This document shows, piece by piece, positions 52,057 through 61,257 of a DNA stretch of 64,000 nucleotides. The first letter of the stretch is position 1, and each line of letters starts with the position of its first letter. The position numbers and the translations under genes are program-made. This DNA comes from Bradyrhizobium sp. AUGA SZCCT0283 (GTDB lineage: Bacteria > Pseudomonadota > Alphaproteobacteria > Rhizobiales > Xanthobacteraceae): contig NZ_JAFCLU010000033.1 in the NCBI RefSeq assembly GCF_018130385.1, forward strand, positions 1 to 64,000, written 5' to 3'. The notes under the pieces were generated by a model that ran no database searches, had not been told where the DNA came from, and worked only from the letters and a program-made list of their open reading frames with translations.

Positions 52057-53028
52057 GTGAAGAATTTCGCCGACCTGACCGAGCGCGAAGTGCTGGCTGT
52101 AGCGATCTCTTCCGAGGAGGAAGACAGCCGCATTTACATGAGCTTCGCGGAAGACCTCGCGGAACGTTATCCGGACTCGGCCAAGGTGTTCGAGGAGATG
52201 GCCGAGGAGGAAAGAGGCCATCGGCACATGCTGCTCGAAATGTACGAGCGGCGCTTCGGCAAGCACCTGCCGCCGATCCGGCGCGAGAACGTCAAAGGCT
52301 TTTTGCGCCGGCGTCCGGTCTGGCTGACCAGGAACCTGTCGCTCGACACCATCCGCAAGGAAGCCGAGACGATGGAGTTCGAGGCCGAGCGCTTCTACGT
52401 CAAGGCCGCCGAGCAAAGCCAGGATGTCGATGTGCGCCGCCTGCTCGGCGATCTCGCCGAAGCGGAAAAAGGTCACGAGAACCTCGCCGCCAGGCTGACC
52501 GACAAGATCCTCAGCCCCGACGTGCGCGCCGAAGAGGACAAGACGCGCCGGCGCGTGTTCGTGCTGCAATATGTCCAACCGGGCCTCGCGGGATTGATGG
52601 ACGGCTCGGTCTCGACACTGGCGCCATTGTTCGCTGCGGCCTTTGCCACGCATCAGAACTGGCAGACGTTTCTGGTCGGCCTCGCCGCCTCGATCGGCGC
52701 CGGCATCAGCATGGGTTTTGCCGAAGCCTTGTCCGACGACGGCTCGCTGACGGGACGCGGTTCGCCCTGGTTGCGCGGCGTCACCTGCGGATTGATGACG
52801 ACGCTCGGCGGTCTCGGCCACACCATTCCCTATCTGGTGCCGGATAGCTGGCCGAACGCGTTCTGGATCGCGACCGCGATCGCCGGCATCGTGGTGTTTT
52901 TCGAACTATGGGCGATCGCCTTCATCCGCGCGCGCTACATGGACACGCCATTCCTGCAGGCGGTGTTCCAGATCGTGCTCGGCGGCGCCATCGTGCTCGC
53001 GGTCGGGATATTGATCGGCGCGGCGTAG
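52057..53028 (+). CDS. mbfA: Iron exporter MbfA (rubrerythrin/ferritin-like plus VIT1 domain)
   Basis: A 323-residue inner-membrane protein. The cytosolic N-terminal half (about 1-165) is ferritin-like with Glu/His ligands (SEEEDSRIYMSFAEDL, MAEEERGHRHML, MEFEAERFYVKAAEQSQ, LAEAEKGHENLA). The C-terminal half (about 175-323) is a VIT1-type transporter (PGLAGLMDGSVSTLAPLFAA, GLAASIGAGISMGFAEALSD, then three more helices). MbfA exports iron and protects against iron/peroxide stress. It is normally repressed by Irr and induced at high iron. GTG start. The Irr-like palindrome lies just upstream. Confidence 0.93.
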   Translation: MKNFADLTEREVLAVAISSEEEDSRIYMSFAEDLAERYPDSAKVFEEMAEEERGHRHMLLEMYERRFGKHLPPIRRENVKGFLRRRPVWLTRNLSLDTIRKEAETMEFEAERFYVKAAEQSQDVDVRRLLGDLAEAEKGHENLAARLTDKILSPDVRAEEDKTRRRVFVLQYVQPGLAGLMDGSVSTLAPLFAAAFATHQNWQTFLVGLAASIGAGISMGFAEALSDDGSLTGRGSPWLRGVTCGLMTTLGGLGHTIPYLVPDSWPNAFWIATAIAGIVVFFELWAIAFIRARYMDTPFLQAVFQIVLGGAIVLAVGILIGAA

Positions 53029-53032
53029 TATC

Positions 53033-54034
53033 TCAGCTCCCGTTCAGCCCGCCGATCTCCGGAAAGAACATGTCCTTCCATGACGCTGGCTCGTGCTTTG
53101 TCGTGCCGACCCGGCGCATGAATTTGGCGAATTTCATCGTCGCCGCCGGCGTCATGGTCCATTCGACACCGGGGCCGGTCACGACCTTCGTCACCATCTC
53201 GAGCGGCAGCTTCGAGCCGGAATCATTGATCCAGCTTTGCGCAGTCCCCTTCGGATCGGCGGCGATGATCGCGGTCGCTTCCTGCACCGCATCGAGGAAT
53301 GCGGCGTAGAGTTCGGGGTTGTCCTTGCGGAACCGCGCCGAGGTCCACGCCACCGTAAATGTGTGCGGCCCGAGCACGTCGAACGACGACAGCACGGTGT
53401 GGATGTTCTTCTGCTCCAGTTGCTGGAACTGGAACGGTGGCACGCTGAAGGCCGAACTGACGCCGCCCGCGCCGCTCAAGAGTGCAATCGTCGCATCCGG
53501 TGGCGACATCGACACCGTCAGCGGATCGAGCCTGGCATAGTTTTCTTCGCCATAGGCCGCCGCCGCCGCCATCTGCAACAGCACCGCCTGCACCGACACC
53601 TTGATCGAGGGAACTGCGATGCGATCGCGCTCGGTGAAATCCTTGATGGACTTGATGTCGGGATTGGCGGTGTTGAGCAGGAACGGCTGCGAGCTCAGCG
53701 CGCATATGCGCTTGACCTCGAACGAGGTGCCTTGCGTCTTGTCCCACAGCGTGATCAGGCCGGGCACCCCGCCGCTGACAATGTCGGTCGAATTCGACAG
53801 CAGCGCCTCGTTCATCGCCACCGGGCCGTTGAAACGTTGCCAGGAAACCTTGAAGTCCTTCAGGCCGCGTTGCGTGGCGTATTTCTCGATCAGCCTGTCA
53901 CGCTTCATGACGTTGAACTGCAGGTAGCCCATCGAGAATTGTTCGGCCAACCTGATTTCCGCCGCGCGGGCCGTCACCGTCGCGCTGCCGATTGCGACGG
54001 CAATCACCGCACCCGTCATCCACGCCGATCTCAT
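53033..54034 (-). CDS. ABC transporter substrate-binding protein, NMT1/TauA-like
   Basis: A 333-residue periplasmic protein with a signal peptide (about 1-25, ending ARAAE). A type II binding fold follows: LAEQFSMGYLQFNVMKRDRL, SWQRFNGPVAMNEALLS, DIVSGGVPGLITLWD and ALSSQPFLLNT. Relatives bind sulfonate, nitrate or thiamin precursors. No permease or ATPase gene is nearby. It is divergent from the amidase gene (starts about 180 bases apart), which suggests a shared inducer. The start ATG 54034 has GGAGG upstream. Confidence 0.8.
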   Translation of the reverse strand: MRSAWMTGAVIAVAIGSATVTARAAEIRLAEQFSMGYLQFNVMKRDRLIEKYATQRGLKDFKVSWQRFNGPVAMNEALLSNSTDIVSGGVPGLITLWDKTQGTSFEVKRICALSSQPFLLNTANPDIKSIKDFTERDRIAVPSIKVSVQAVLLQMAAAAAYGEENYARLDPLTVSMSPPDATIALLSGAGGVSSAFSVPPFQFQQLEQKNIHTVLSSFDVLGPHTFTVAWTSARFRKDNPELYAAFLDAVQEATAIIAADPKGTAQSWINDSGSKLPLEMVTKVVTGPGVEWTMTPAATMKFAKFMRRVGTTKHEPASWKDMFFPEIGGLNGS

Positions 54035-54210
54035 CGGAGCCTCCCGCGCTGTTTTCATTTTTTTGTTGATCGGGAGACTAGCGCGTAAACAGTCGTTCCG
54101 CCAAGAGCATAGCAACGCGACTGGCCGCCACTGTACAGCCATTGCTCTTGCGGCGCTGCCGCAAACTGAGCATCATCCGCGCCGCATTCAGAACAGACCG
54201 GGAGTACGCC

Positions 54211-55683
54211 TTGGCCAAGTCGCAATGGAGCTTCAAGTCCGCCGTTGAATTGTCGGCAGCCCTCGCTGCCAGAAAAGTTTCAGCCGTCGAATTGGCCGAG
54301 GACGCGATCGCCCGGATCGAGCGGCACGATACAAAGATCAATGCAATCTGTGTTCGCGATTTCGAGCGCGGCCTTGCCGCCGCCCGTGTCGCCGACGCCG
54401 AACTCGCGCGCGGCGTGAAGAAGCCGCTGCTCGGCCTGCCCGTGACGATCAAGGAATCCTACAATATCGCGGGATTGCCGACCACCTGGGGCATTCCGGC
54501 GCAGAAGGACTTTACGCCGACGGAAGACGCGTTGCCGGTCTCGCGGGTCAAAGACGCCGGCGGCGTCATCCTCGGCAAGACCAATGTCCCGCTCGGGCTC
54601 GGCGATTGGCAGAGCTATAATGAGATCTACGGCACCACCAACAACCCCTTTGATCTCGGCCGCACGCCGGGTGGCTCCTCCGGCGGATCGTCGGCGGCGC
54701 TCGCGGCCGGATACGGTCCGCTGTCGCTCGGCTCCGATATCGGCGGCTCCTTGCGCGTGCCGGCGTTTCATTGCGGCATCTATGCGCACAAGCCGACCTT
54801 CGACCTCGTCGCGATGCGCGGCCACACGCCGCCACCGCTGCCGCCGCTGCCTTCCACGCGCGATCTCAGCGTGATCGGACCGATGGCACGCGGCGCGGCC
54901 GACCTGTCGCTGCTGCTCGACGTGATCGCCGGACCCGATCCGCTCGAATCCGGCAAGGCCTATAGCCTCACCCTGCCGCCAGCCCGTCATACGGAGATGA
55001 AGAATTTCCGCGTGCTTTTGATCGATACCGATCCGGTCATGCCGACCGACAGTGTGGTGCGGGGAACGCTAGAAATACTTGCCGCAAATCTCACCAAGGC
55101 CGGTGTCAAGATCGACCGCACCAGTCCGCTGCTGCCTGATTTCGCGGCATCAAGCCGGCTCTACATGCGGATGCTGATGTCGTTCCTCGCGGCTTCCTTT
55201 GCACCCGAAACCTATGCCGGCGCACAGGCCGCCGCGGCCGTGCTGCCGGCCGGCGACAACAGCCTCGCCGCGGAGCGCCTGCGCGGCATCGCGCTCAGCC
55301 ACCGCGACTGGTTGATGGCCGATGGCGGACGCTCGCGCCTGCGCGCGCAATGGCGGGAGTTGTTCAAAACCTACGACGCCGTGATCTGCCCGATCATGCC
55401 GACGCCGGCCTATCCGCACGATCATTCGGAGGACCAGGAGAAGCGCCGTATCAAGATCGACGGCAAGGATTACGTCTATCCCGACCAGCTCACCTGGCCC
55501 GGCATCGCCACCCTGCCCGGCCTGCCCTCGACCGCGATCCCGACCGGCTTTTCGCCGGATGGACTGCCGGTCGGCGTGCAGATCGTCGGCCCCTGGCTGG
55601 AAGACCGCACCCCCTTGAGACTGGCCGAACTGATCGAGCGCGAATTCGGTGGATTCAAGCCGCCGCCGATGTTTGATGATTGA
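54211..55683 (+). CDS. Amidase (amidase signature family)
   Basis: A 490-residue Ser-cisSer-Lys hydrolase that cleaves an amide. The triad is visible as K81 (PVTIKESYN), S156 (GGSSGGSSAAL) and S180 (SLGSDIGGSLRVP), with the normal 24-residue spacing between the serines. The substrate is not clear; GatA-type tRNA amidotransferase activity is unlikely because gatB/gatC are absent. I chose TTG 54211, with GGGAG upstream. An alternative start at 54142 would add a basic tail. Confidence 0.85.
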   Translation: MAKSQWSFKSAVELSAALAARKVSAVELAEDAIARIERHDTKINAICVRDFERGLAAARVADAELARGVKKPLLGLPVTIKESYNIAGLPTTWGIPAQKDFTPTEDALPVSRVKDAGGVILGKTNVPLGLGDWQSYNEIYGTTNNPFDLGRTPGGSSGGSSAALAAGYGPLSLGSDIGGSLRVPAFHCGIYAHKPTFDLVAMRGHTPPPLPPLPSTRDLSVIGPMARGAADLSLLLDVIAGPDPLESGKAYSLTLPPARHTEMKNFRVLLIDTDPVMPTDSVVRGTLEILAANLTKAGVKIDRTSPLLPDFAASSRLYMRMLMSFLAASFAPETYAGAQAAAAVLPAGDNSLAAERLRGIALSHRDWLMADGGRSRLRAQWRELFKTYDAVICPIMPTPAYPHDHSEDQEKRRIKIDGKDYVYPDQLTWPGIATLPGLPSTAIPTGFSPDGLPVGVQIVGPWLEDRTPLRLAELIEREFGGFKPPPMFDD

Positions 55684-55707
55684 CGGGCCCGCGGCATGCA
55701 CGGACTC

Positions 55708-55792
55708 CGTCATTGCGAGCGCAACGAAACAATCCATCGTACCGCAAGCCGAGAGGTGGATTGCTTCGTCGCTATCGCTCCTCGCAATGACG
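55708..55792. repeat. Inverted repeat, GTCATTGCGAG family, copy 2
   Basis: CGTCATTGCGAGCGCAACGA...AACAATCCAT and ATTGCTTCGTCGCTATCGCTCCTCGCAATGACG-like right arm. Same family as 32200-32285 and 61147-61232. Confidence 0.85.
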
Positions 55793-55814
55793 AGGAGGCA
55801 TGGGAGGAAAACCA

Positions 55815-56168
55815 ATGAGCAACGACATAGAAGAACTCACGACACTCAACCGCGACTACGTGAATTCAGTCCAGAAGTCCGACGTCAAACGCTTCGATGA
55901 GATCCTTGCCGCCGACTTCTATTGCTCGAACCCCGACAAGACGCTAGTCGACCGCGCCGCATTCCTGAAACAGACTGCGGTGCCGGTAGCGATCAAAAAC
56001 CTGACCGCCCACGACGTGAAAATCCGCGTTCTCGGCGACTTCGCCATCATCCACGCCGCCACCAGCTATACGACCGCAGACGGCCAGCAGGCCCACGGGC
56101 GCTATACGGACTGTTGGGCGAAGCAGAACGGGAAGTGGCTTGCGGTGTCCGCGCACGTATCGCGGTGA
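55815..56168 (+). CDS. SnoaL/NTF2-like small protein
   Basis: A 117-residue protein with the cone-shaped NTF2-like fold signature (LNRDYVNSVQKSDVKRFDEI, then LAADFYCSNPDKTLVDRAAF, VRVLGDFAIIHAATSY, and HGRYTDCWAKQNGKWLAVSA). Family members include ketosteroid isomerases, polyketide cyclases and scaffolds; the role here is unknown. GGGAGGAAAACCA precedes the ATG. The repeat at 56179 follows. Confidence 0.8.
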   Translation: MSNDIEELTTLNRDYVNSVQKSDVKRFDEILAADFYCSNPDKTLVDRAAFLKQTAVPVAIKNLTAHDVKIRVLGDFAIIHAATSYTTADGQQAHGRYTDCWAKQNGKWLAVSAHVSR

Positions 56169-56178
56169 GCTCTCACCG

Positions 56179-56349
56179 CGTCGTCCCGGCGAACGCCGGG
56201 ACCCATACCGCGTGATCTATCCATGGGGCGCGGTGGCTGACGCTCTGCGTTGGCCAACCACCGTTGTGAGCCGTTGAAGCGAAGTCGTCTTGCCTTGTGC
56301 CCATTCCCCGGGCCGCGGCGTATGGGTCCCGGCGTTCGCCGGGACGACA
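56179..56349. repeat. Inverted repeat, CGTCGTCCCGGCGAACGCC family
   Basis: CGTCGTCCCGGCGAACGCCG...GGACCCATACCG and GTATGGGTCCCGGCGTTCGC...CGGGACGAC. About 100 bases of unrelated sequence lie between the arms. Related to 46031-46159. Confidence 0.8.
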
Positions 56350-56365
56350 CGCGTGGAGGCACACC

Positions 56366-57454
56366 TCAACTATCAAACATGATCACGCTGCGCAGCGTCT
56401 TGCCGGCCTTCATGCTGGCAAAGCCCTCGTTGATCTCGGAGAGTTTCAGCTTGGCCGAGATCCAGTCTTCCAGGTGCAGCTTGCCGCGCATGTAGAATTC
56501 GACGAGGCGGGGCATGTCGACACGGAAATGGTTGGAGCCCATCGAGGAGCCCTGGATCCGGCGCTCGCGCAGGAAGTCGAAACCGTGCAACTCGATCTTC
56601 TGTCCGAACGGGATCATGCCGACAATGGTCGCGGTGCCGCCCGCCGCCAGCATCGCAAAGGACTGCTCGGCGGTTTCCTTGCGGCCCAGCACCTCGAAGG
56701 AGTGATGCACGCCGCCACCGGTGAGTTCGCGCACCTGCTGCACCACGTCGCCCCTGGCAGGGTCGACGATGTCGGTGGCGCCGAGCTTGGTGGCGAGCTG
56801 CAGCTTGGCCGGGTTGGTATCGATCGCGATGATCCGGCCGGCGCCCGCAATCGCAGCCCCATTGATCGCCGCCATGCCGACGCCGCCGCAGCCGATCACC
56901 GCCACGGTTTCACCGGCCTGAACCTTGGCCGTGTTCACCACCGCGCCGTAGCCGGTGATGACGCCGCAGCCGATCAGCGCCGCCAGCTCCAGCGGCATGT
57001 CCTTGCGGATTTTGACGATGGCGTTTTCGTGCACCAGCATCTGCTCGGCGAAGGACGAGAGGTTGAGGAACTGATGGAGCTTCTCCTCACGCGCCCAGGA
57101 CAGTCGGTTGGACTGGCCGGGCAGCATCTTCACCGTCGTGTCGGTGCAGAGCACCGTGCGCCCGGTGGTGCAGTTGTCGCAGGTGCCGCAGAACACCGAC
57201 AGGCAGGTCACGACGTGATCGCCGGGTTTTACATAGGTGACGTCGGAGCCGACTTTTTCGACGACGCCTGCGGACTCATGCCCAAGCACGGCCGGCAGCG
57301 GATGCGGGTAGAGCCCCTCCATGAAATGCAGGTCGGAATGACAGAGGCCGGCGACGCGCGTGCGGATCAGGACTTCGCGCGGGCCGGGATTCGGCACGCT
57401 GACATCCTCGATCACCAGCGGCTTGTTGACTTCATGCAGGACGGCGGCCTTCAT
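56366..57454 (-). CDS. Zinc-dependent alcohol dehydrogenase
   Basis: A 362-residue medium-chain dehydrogenase. Catalytic zinc ligands are C38 (GLCHSDLHF) and H59-E60 (GHESAG). The structural zinc Cys are 89, 92, 95 and 103 (VFCGTCDNCTTGRTVLC). The coenzyme loop VIGCGGVGMAAINGAAIAGA and an acidic end (IIAIDTN) indicate NAD. Relatives include class III (formaldehyde/S-hydroxymethylglutathione) and general alcohol dehydrogenases. The specific substrate is uncertain. Confidence 0.87.
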   Translation of the reverse strand: MKAAVLHEVNKPLVIEDVSVPNPGPREVLIRTRVAGLCHSDLHFMEGLYPHPLPAVLGHESAGVVEKVGSDVTYVKPGDHVVTCLSVFCGTCDNCTTGRTVLCTDTTVKMLPGQSNRLSWAREEKLHQFLNLSSFAEQMLVHENAIVKIRKDMPLELAALIGCGVITGYGAVVNTAKVQAGETVAVIGCGGVGMAAINGAAIAGAGRIIAIDTNPAKLQLATKLGATDIVDPARGDVVQQVRELTGGGVHHSFEVLGRKETAEQSFAMLAAGGTATIVGMIPFGQKIELHGFDFLRERRIQGSSMGSNHFRVDMPRLVEFYMRGKLHLEDWISAKLKLSEINEGFASMKAGKTLRSVIMFDS

Positions 57455-57533
57455 CGGTGTTTCCCTCTTCGTTTTTCGTTTCAGTTTTTATCGTTGTAGC
57501 ACGGCCCCAAATGCGCTCGGGCGATACCCGAGC

Positions 57534-59315
57534 CTAGGCCACCTTCAGCAATTCGCCAACCTCGGCCATCCCGACGCTATGCTCGCCAAGCAAATGGTCC
57601 GTGATCTTGCGTTGAGTGGCTGTTTCCGCCAGCTGGAACGGGTCGCCCGGCGAGACGCGATGGTCGATCACCATGCGCGACAGCAACAACCGCCGGGCAT
57701 CGCCACGCATCTCGTGGATGCGCCCGCCCTCCCAGGCCAGCGCGACGGCGCTGGCGACATGATAGAGCAAACTGGTGGCCCGCCGCGCATCGCCCTCATT
57801 GTCGCTCCGGCTGGCCACGTCGCGCGCGAAGCCGACGGCGCGGTCGCTCAGTTCGCGCAAACGGTTGCGCCAGGCCTGCGGCACATTAACGCTGTCGTCG
57901 AGGCGGGCGTGCAGGTCCGCCGCCAGCGCGGCATCGGCGCCGTGACGGCCGACCGCGCGCGTCAGCGCATCGATCGCGACGATGTTGCCGGTACCTTCCC
58001 AGATCGAGCCGAGATGGGCGTCGCGCAGCAGCCTGCTGGTTGCAAACTCCTCGATGTAGCCGATCCCGCCGCGCATCTCCAACGCATCGCCGCAGACTTT
58101 TCGCGCATCACGCGTCGCGCGGAATTTCAGCGTCGGCGTCAGGATCCGCAGCAGCGCCGCCGCATCCTGGCTGCCGGCTTCGGCACGATCGAGCGCGTCC
58201 GCGGTGAGAAAACTCATCGACAGCGCCTGCTCGGTCGGCAGCATGATCTTCATCAATTGCCGCCGCGCCAGCGGCAGGTCGATGATGCGGCTGCCGAACA
58301 CCACGCGGTTTCGCGCCACCGTCATCGCATCATGGTGCGCGCGCCGCATCAGCGCGGTCGACTTGACGCCGTTGGAGAGCCGCGACGAGTTCACCATCTC
58401 GGCCATCTGCACAAAACCGCGATCGAGCTTGCCGACGGCATACGCGATCGCGCCCTCGAACTTGATTTCGCCCGAGGCCATCGAGCGGGTGCCGAGCTTG
58501 TCCTTCAGGCGCACGATCCGGTAGTGGTTCTGCGAGCCGTCGTCGAGATACCGCGGCATCAGGAACAGTCCGACGCCGCGCGTGCCCGGCCCTGCCCCTT
58601 CCGGGCGCGCCAGCAGCATCACCACCTTGGCGTCGGCATTGGAGCAGAACCACTTTTCGCCATAGAGCCGCCAGTGGTCGCCTTCCTGCACGGCTCGCGT
58701 CGTCAGCGTGCCGACGTCGGAGCCGCCTTCCTTCTCGGTCATGAACTGGCCGCCCTGGGTCAGCTTGCTCATGTCGGTCTGGGTCAGGCCGTCGAGATAT
58801 TTCGCCTTCAGCGCCTCGCTGCCGAAATTATTGAGCAGCTTGGCGCAGCCGTCCGTGACGTTGATCGGACAGCCCATGCCGAACTCGGTCTGATTGAACA
58901 GGAACGTGAAGGCGTGCTTGGCGACGACAGGGTATTTGTCCGGCCAGCCCATGATGCCCTTGCGGATCGACAGCGCGTGAATGCCGAACTCGCCGAACGC
59001 GGCTTTCTCCAGTTCGCGATAGGCCGGATGATATTCGATGTATTGCGTATCACGCCCGAACTTGTCGCGCTGGTGCAGCACCGGCGTATGGCGATCGGCG
59101 AGCCGCGCGCATTCGTCGAGATAGCCGCCGGCCAGTTCGCCGAGGCGATCGAGATGCGGCTCGATATGGCGGAACAGCGCATCGGGCAGATGCAGCCGCA
59201 GCAGATCGGTCAGCGCCGGATCGGCCCGGTAGAAATTCATCCCTGTCGTGTCAGGCGCGAGCAATCCCGGCTGATTGGCCGAAGCTGTTGCGCGATCATG
59301 CATGCGTGGCTGCAT
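57534..59315 (-). CDS. AidB-like acyl-CoA dehydrogenase
   Basis: A 593-residue FAD protein. The acyl-CoA dehydrogenase core has MTEKEGGSDVGTLTTRAVQE and GDHWRLYGEKWFCSNADA; the base segment GGIGYIEEFATSRLLRDAH and WEGTGNIVAIDAL are together, unlike the split set at 39-43 kb. An extra C-terminal helical region (about 445-590) gives the AidB-like length. AidB-like proteins are linked to alkylation stress, but many are ordinary dehydrogenases. ATG 59315 chosen; ATG 59351 possible. Confidence 0.82.
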   Translation of the reverse strand: MQPRMHDRATASANQPGLLAPDTTGMNFYRADPALTDLLRLHLPDALFRHIEPHLDRLGELAGGYLDECARLADRHTPVLHQRDKFGRDTQYIEYHPAYRELEKAAFGEFGIHALSIRKGIMGWPDKYPVVAKHAFTFLFNQTEFGMGCPINVTDGCAKLLNNFGSEALKAKYLDGLTQTDMSKLTQGGQFMTEKEGGSDVGTLTTRAVQEGDHWRLYGEKWFCSNADAKVVMLLARPEGAGPGTRGVGLFLMPRYLDDGSQNHYRIVRLKDKLGTRSMASGEIKFEGAIAYAVGKLDRGFVQMAEMVNSSRLSNGVKSTALMRRAHHDAMTVARNRVVFGSRIIDLPLARRQLMKIMLPTEQALSMSFLTADALDRAEAGSQDAAALLRILTPTLKFRATRDARKVCGDALEMRGGIGYIEEFATSRLLRDAHLGSIWEGTGNIVAIDALTRAVGRHGADAALAADLHARLDDSVNVPQAWRNRLRELSDRAVGFARDVASRSDNEGDARRATSLLYHVASAVALAWEGGRIHEMRGDARRLLLSRMVIDHRVSPGDPFQLAETATQRKITDHLLGEHSVGMAEVGELLKVA

Positions 59316-59406
59316 TTTTAGCCCTTGTTCGTTCCGCCCGATATTGATCATCTACCGATAACGCAGGCGGTCGCGCCGTCAACAAGCATAATTGGAGGAC
59401 CACCCC

Positions 59407-60405
59407 ATGGCGGACGGATATCGCATCATCGGTGCCGAGATGTCGCCCTACTCGGTCAAGGTCCGCTCCTATTTCCGGTACAAGGGAATTCCGCATCAGT
59501 GGGTTTTGCGGAATGCGGCGAGCCAGGCGGAATTCGAGAAATACGGCAGGATGCCCATCATCCCGCTGGTGGTGACCCCTGACGATGCTGGCATCCAGGA
59601 TTCCACGCCGATTATCGATCAGCTTGAGAAGCTTCACCCCGAGCCGTCGATTCACCCGGTCGAAACCGCAACAAACTTCATATCCACGCTGATCGAGGAG
59701 TTCGGCGACGAATGGGGCAACAAATGGATGTTCCACTATCGCTGGGCCCGCGAGATCGACCAGCGCTGCTCTGCCGGACGCATCGCACGCATGCGCGCGC
59801 CCAAGGCAAGCGAAGAGGAGCATGCCGCACTTACCGAGCAGGTCCGCGTCCGCATGGTGGAGCGGGTCTGGTTTGTCGGCTCGAATGAGCTGACCGCGTC
59901 GCAGATCGAAACCGGCTTCGAGGACATGCTGGGCATGCTCAATGATCATCTCTCGACACGTCCCTATCTGTTCGGCGCCAGGCCGGCGTTCGGCGACTTC
60001 GGCCTCTGGGGGCAGCTTTACGAACTGTGGACCGATCCGACCGCCGGAGCCATAATCGAAGGCAGCTCCCCGCATGTACTCGACTGGATCCAACGCATGC
60101 TCTGGCCGCGGGCTGAAGGCGTGTTCGAGTCTTGGAAGGCCCTGGCGCCGACGATGATGCCGATCCTGACCAGGCAGGTCGGACGGCAATTCTGGACCTG
60201 GACACTTGCCAACGAGAAGGCGCTGGCGGAGACCAAGGATGAATTCAGCGTCACGCTTGGCGACAAGGTCTGGATACAGAAGCCGCAAAAATATCACGCC
60301 CGTTCGCTCGACATGCTGCGCGCGAAGTATGCAGCCATCGCCGACAAGCGGGATCTCGACATGATCCTGGCCGCGGCGGGTTGCCTTGCGGGATTGCGCG
60401 CCTAG
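59407..60405 (+). CDS. Glutathione S-transferase-like protein
   Basis: A 332-residue protein with an N-terminal thioredoxin-like GST domain (about 1-85: EMSPYSVKVRSYFRYKGIPH, GRMPIIPLVVTPDDAG, QDSTPIIDQLEKLHPE) and a long helical C-terminal domain (about 100-330). The active-site-like SPYSVKVR is of the Ser/Tyr-less type. Longer than typical GSTs (about 220). Starts a rightward set with an SDR and a crotonase. GGAGG precedes ATG 59407. Confidence 0.8.
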   Translation: MADGYRIIGAEMSPYSVKVRSYFRYKGIPHQWVLRNAASQAEFEKYGRMPIIPLVVTPDDAGIQDSTPIIDQLEKLHPEPSIHPVETATNFISTLIEEFGDEWGNKWMFHYRWAREIDQRCSAGRIARMRAPKASEEEHAALTEQVRVRMVERVWFVGSNELTASQIETGFEDMLGMLNDHLSTRPYLFGARPAFGDFGLWGQLYELWTDPTAGAIIEGSSPHVLDWIQRMLWPRAEGVFESWKALAPTMMPILTRQVGRQFWTWTLANEKALAETKDEFSVTLGDKVWIQKPQKYHARSLDMLRAKYAAIADKRDLDMILAAAGCLAGLRA

Positions 60406-60438
60406 ATACCAGGTCCCGGCCTTCTCTGGAGAACGCTC

Positions 60439-61140
60439 ATGGAAATTCCCAGCTACAAGATTGCCCTGATCGTCGGCGCGGGTGAAGGATTGAGCGCATC
60501 GCTGGCACGGCTGTTCGCCCGCGAAGGCATCAAGGTTGCCCTCGCCGCCCGCAAGATCGAGAAGCTTGGCGCGCTCTGCACCGAGACCGGCGCCCGCGCC
60601 TTTGCCTGCAATGCGACCGAAGCCGAGGAGGTTGAACGTCTCTTTGGCCTGGTCGAGCGCGAGATGGGTACGCCCGATATCGTCGTCTACAACGCCAGCG
60701 GACGGGCGCGCGGCGCTTTTACCGACCTGGTGCCGGCGGATGTCGCGCAGGCGATCGCGGTTTCGGGTTTCGGCGGCTTCCTGGTGGCGCAGCAGGCGGC
60801 GCTCCGTATGCTGCCGAACAAGCACGGTGCCATCCTGTTCACCGGCGCTTCCGCCAGCGTGAAGGGCTATCCACAATCCGCGCCGTTTGCCATGGGCAAA
60901 TTCGCGCTGCGCGGGCTTGCCCAGAGCATGGCGCGCGAGTTGTCGCCGCAGGGCATCCATGTCGCTCATTTCGTCATCGACGGCGGCATCCGCAGCGCGG
61001 CGCGTAGCGAGCCCCCCGACAGGCCGGACTCGATGCTCGATCCCGACGCCATCGCATTGAGCTACTGGAGCGTGCTGCAGCAGCCGCGCAGCGCCTGGAC
61101 CTGGGAAGTCGAATTGCGGCCGTGGGTGGAGAAGTTTTGA
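60439..61140 (+). CDS. SDR-fold protein with Phe in place of the catalytic Tyr
   Basis: A 233-residue short-chain dehydrogenase fold: VGAGEGLSASLARLFAREGI (nucleotide loop with AGEGLS in place of TGxxxGIG), ALAARKIEKL and YNASGRARGAF. At the active site the motif is FAMGK, with F150 where Tyr is expected and K154 kept; S138 (TGASAS) is present. Such proteins are common in proteobacteria; whether they act as enzymes is not known. It lies 33 bases after the GST-like gene. Confidence 0.78.
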   Translation: MEIPSYKIALIVGAGEGLSASLARLFAREGIKVALAARKIEKLGALCTETGARAFACNATEAEEVERLFGLVEREMGTPDIVVYNASGRARGAFTDLVPADVAQAIAVSGFGGFLVAQQAALRMLPNKHGAILFTGASASVKGYPQSAPFAMGKFALRGLAQSMARELSPQGIHVAHFVIDGGIRSAARSEPPDRPDSMLDPDAIALSYWSVLQQPRSAWTWEVELRPWVEKF

Positions 61141-61146
61141 CAATGC

Positions 61147-61232
61147 CGTCATTGCGAGCGAAGCGAAGCAATCCATAGCGCCGCACAAAGGAAAAATGGA
61201 TTGCTTCGTCGCTTTCGCTCCTCGCAATGACG
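61147..61232. repeat. Inverted repeat, GTCATTGCGAG family, copy 3
   Basis: CGTCATTGCGAGCGAAGCGA...AGCAATCCAT and ATGGATTGCTTCGTCGCTTT...CGCTCCTCGCAATGACG. It lies in the gap between the SDR and the crotonase gene and separates what might otherwise be one operon. Confidence 0.88.
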
Positions 61233-61257
61233 AGAACAAACAACGACTGGGGGAACC

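Noticed and set aside
57360..59321. A 653-codon open frame on the plus strand
   Set aside because: Antisense to the AidB-like dehydrogenase, which has clear motifs; the opposite frame has none.
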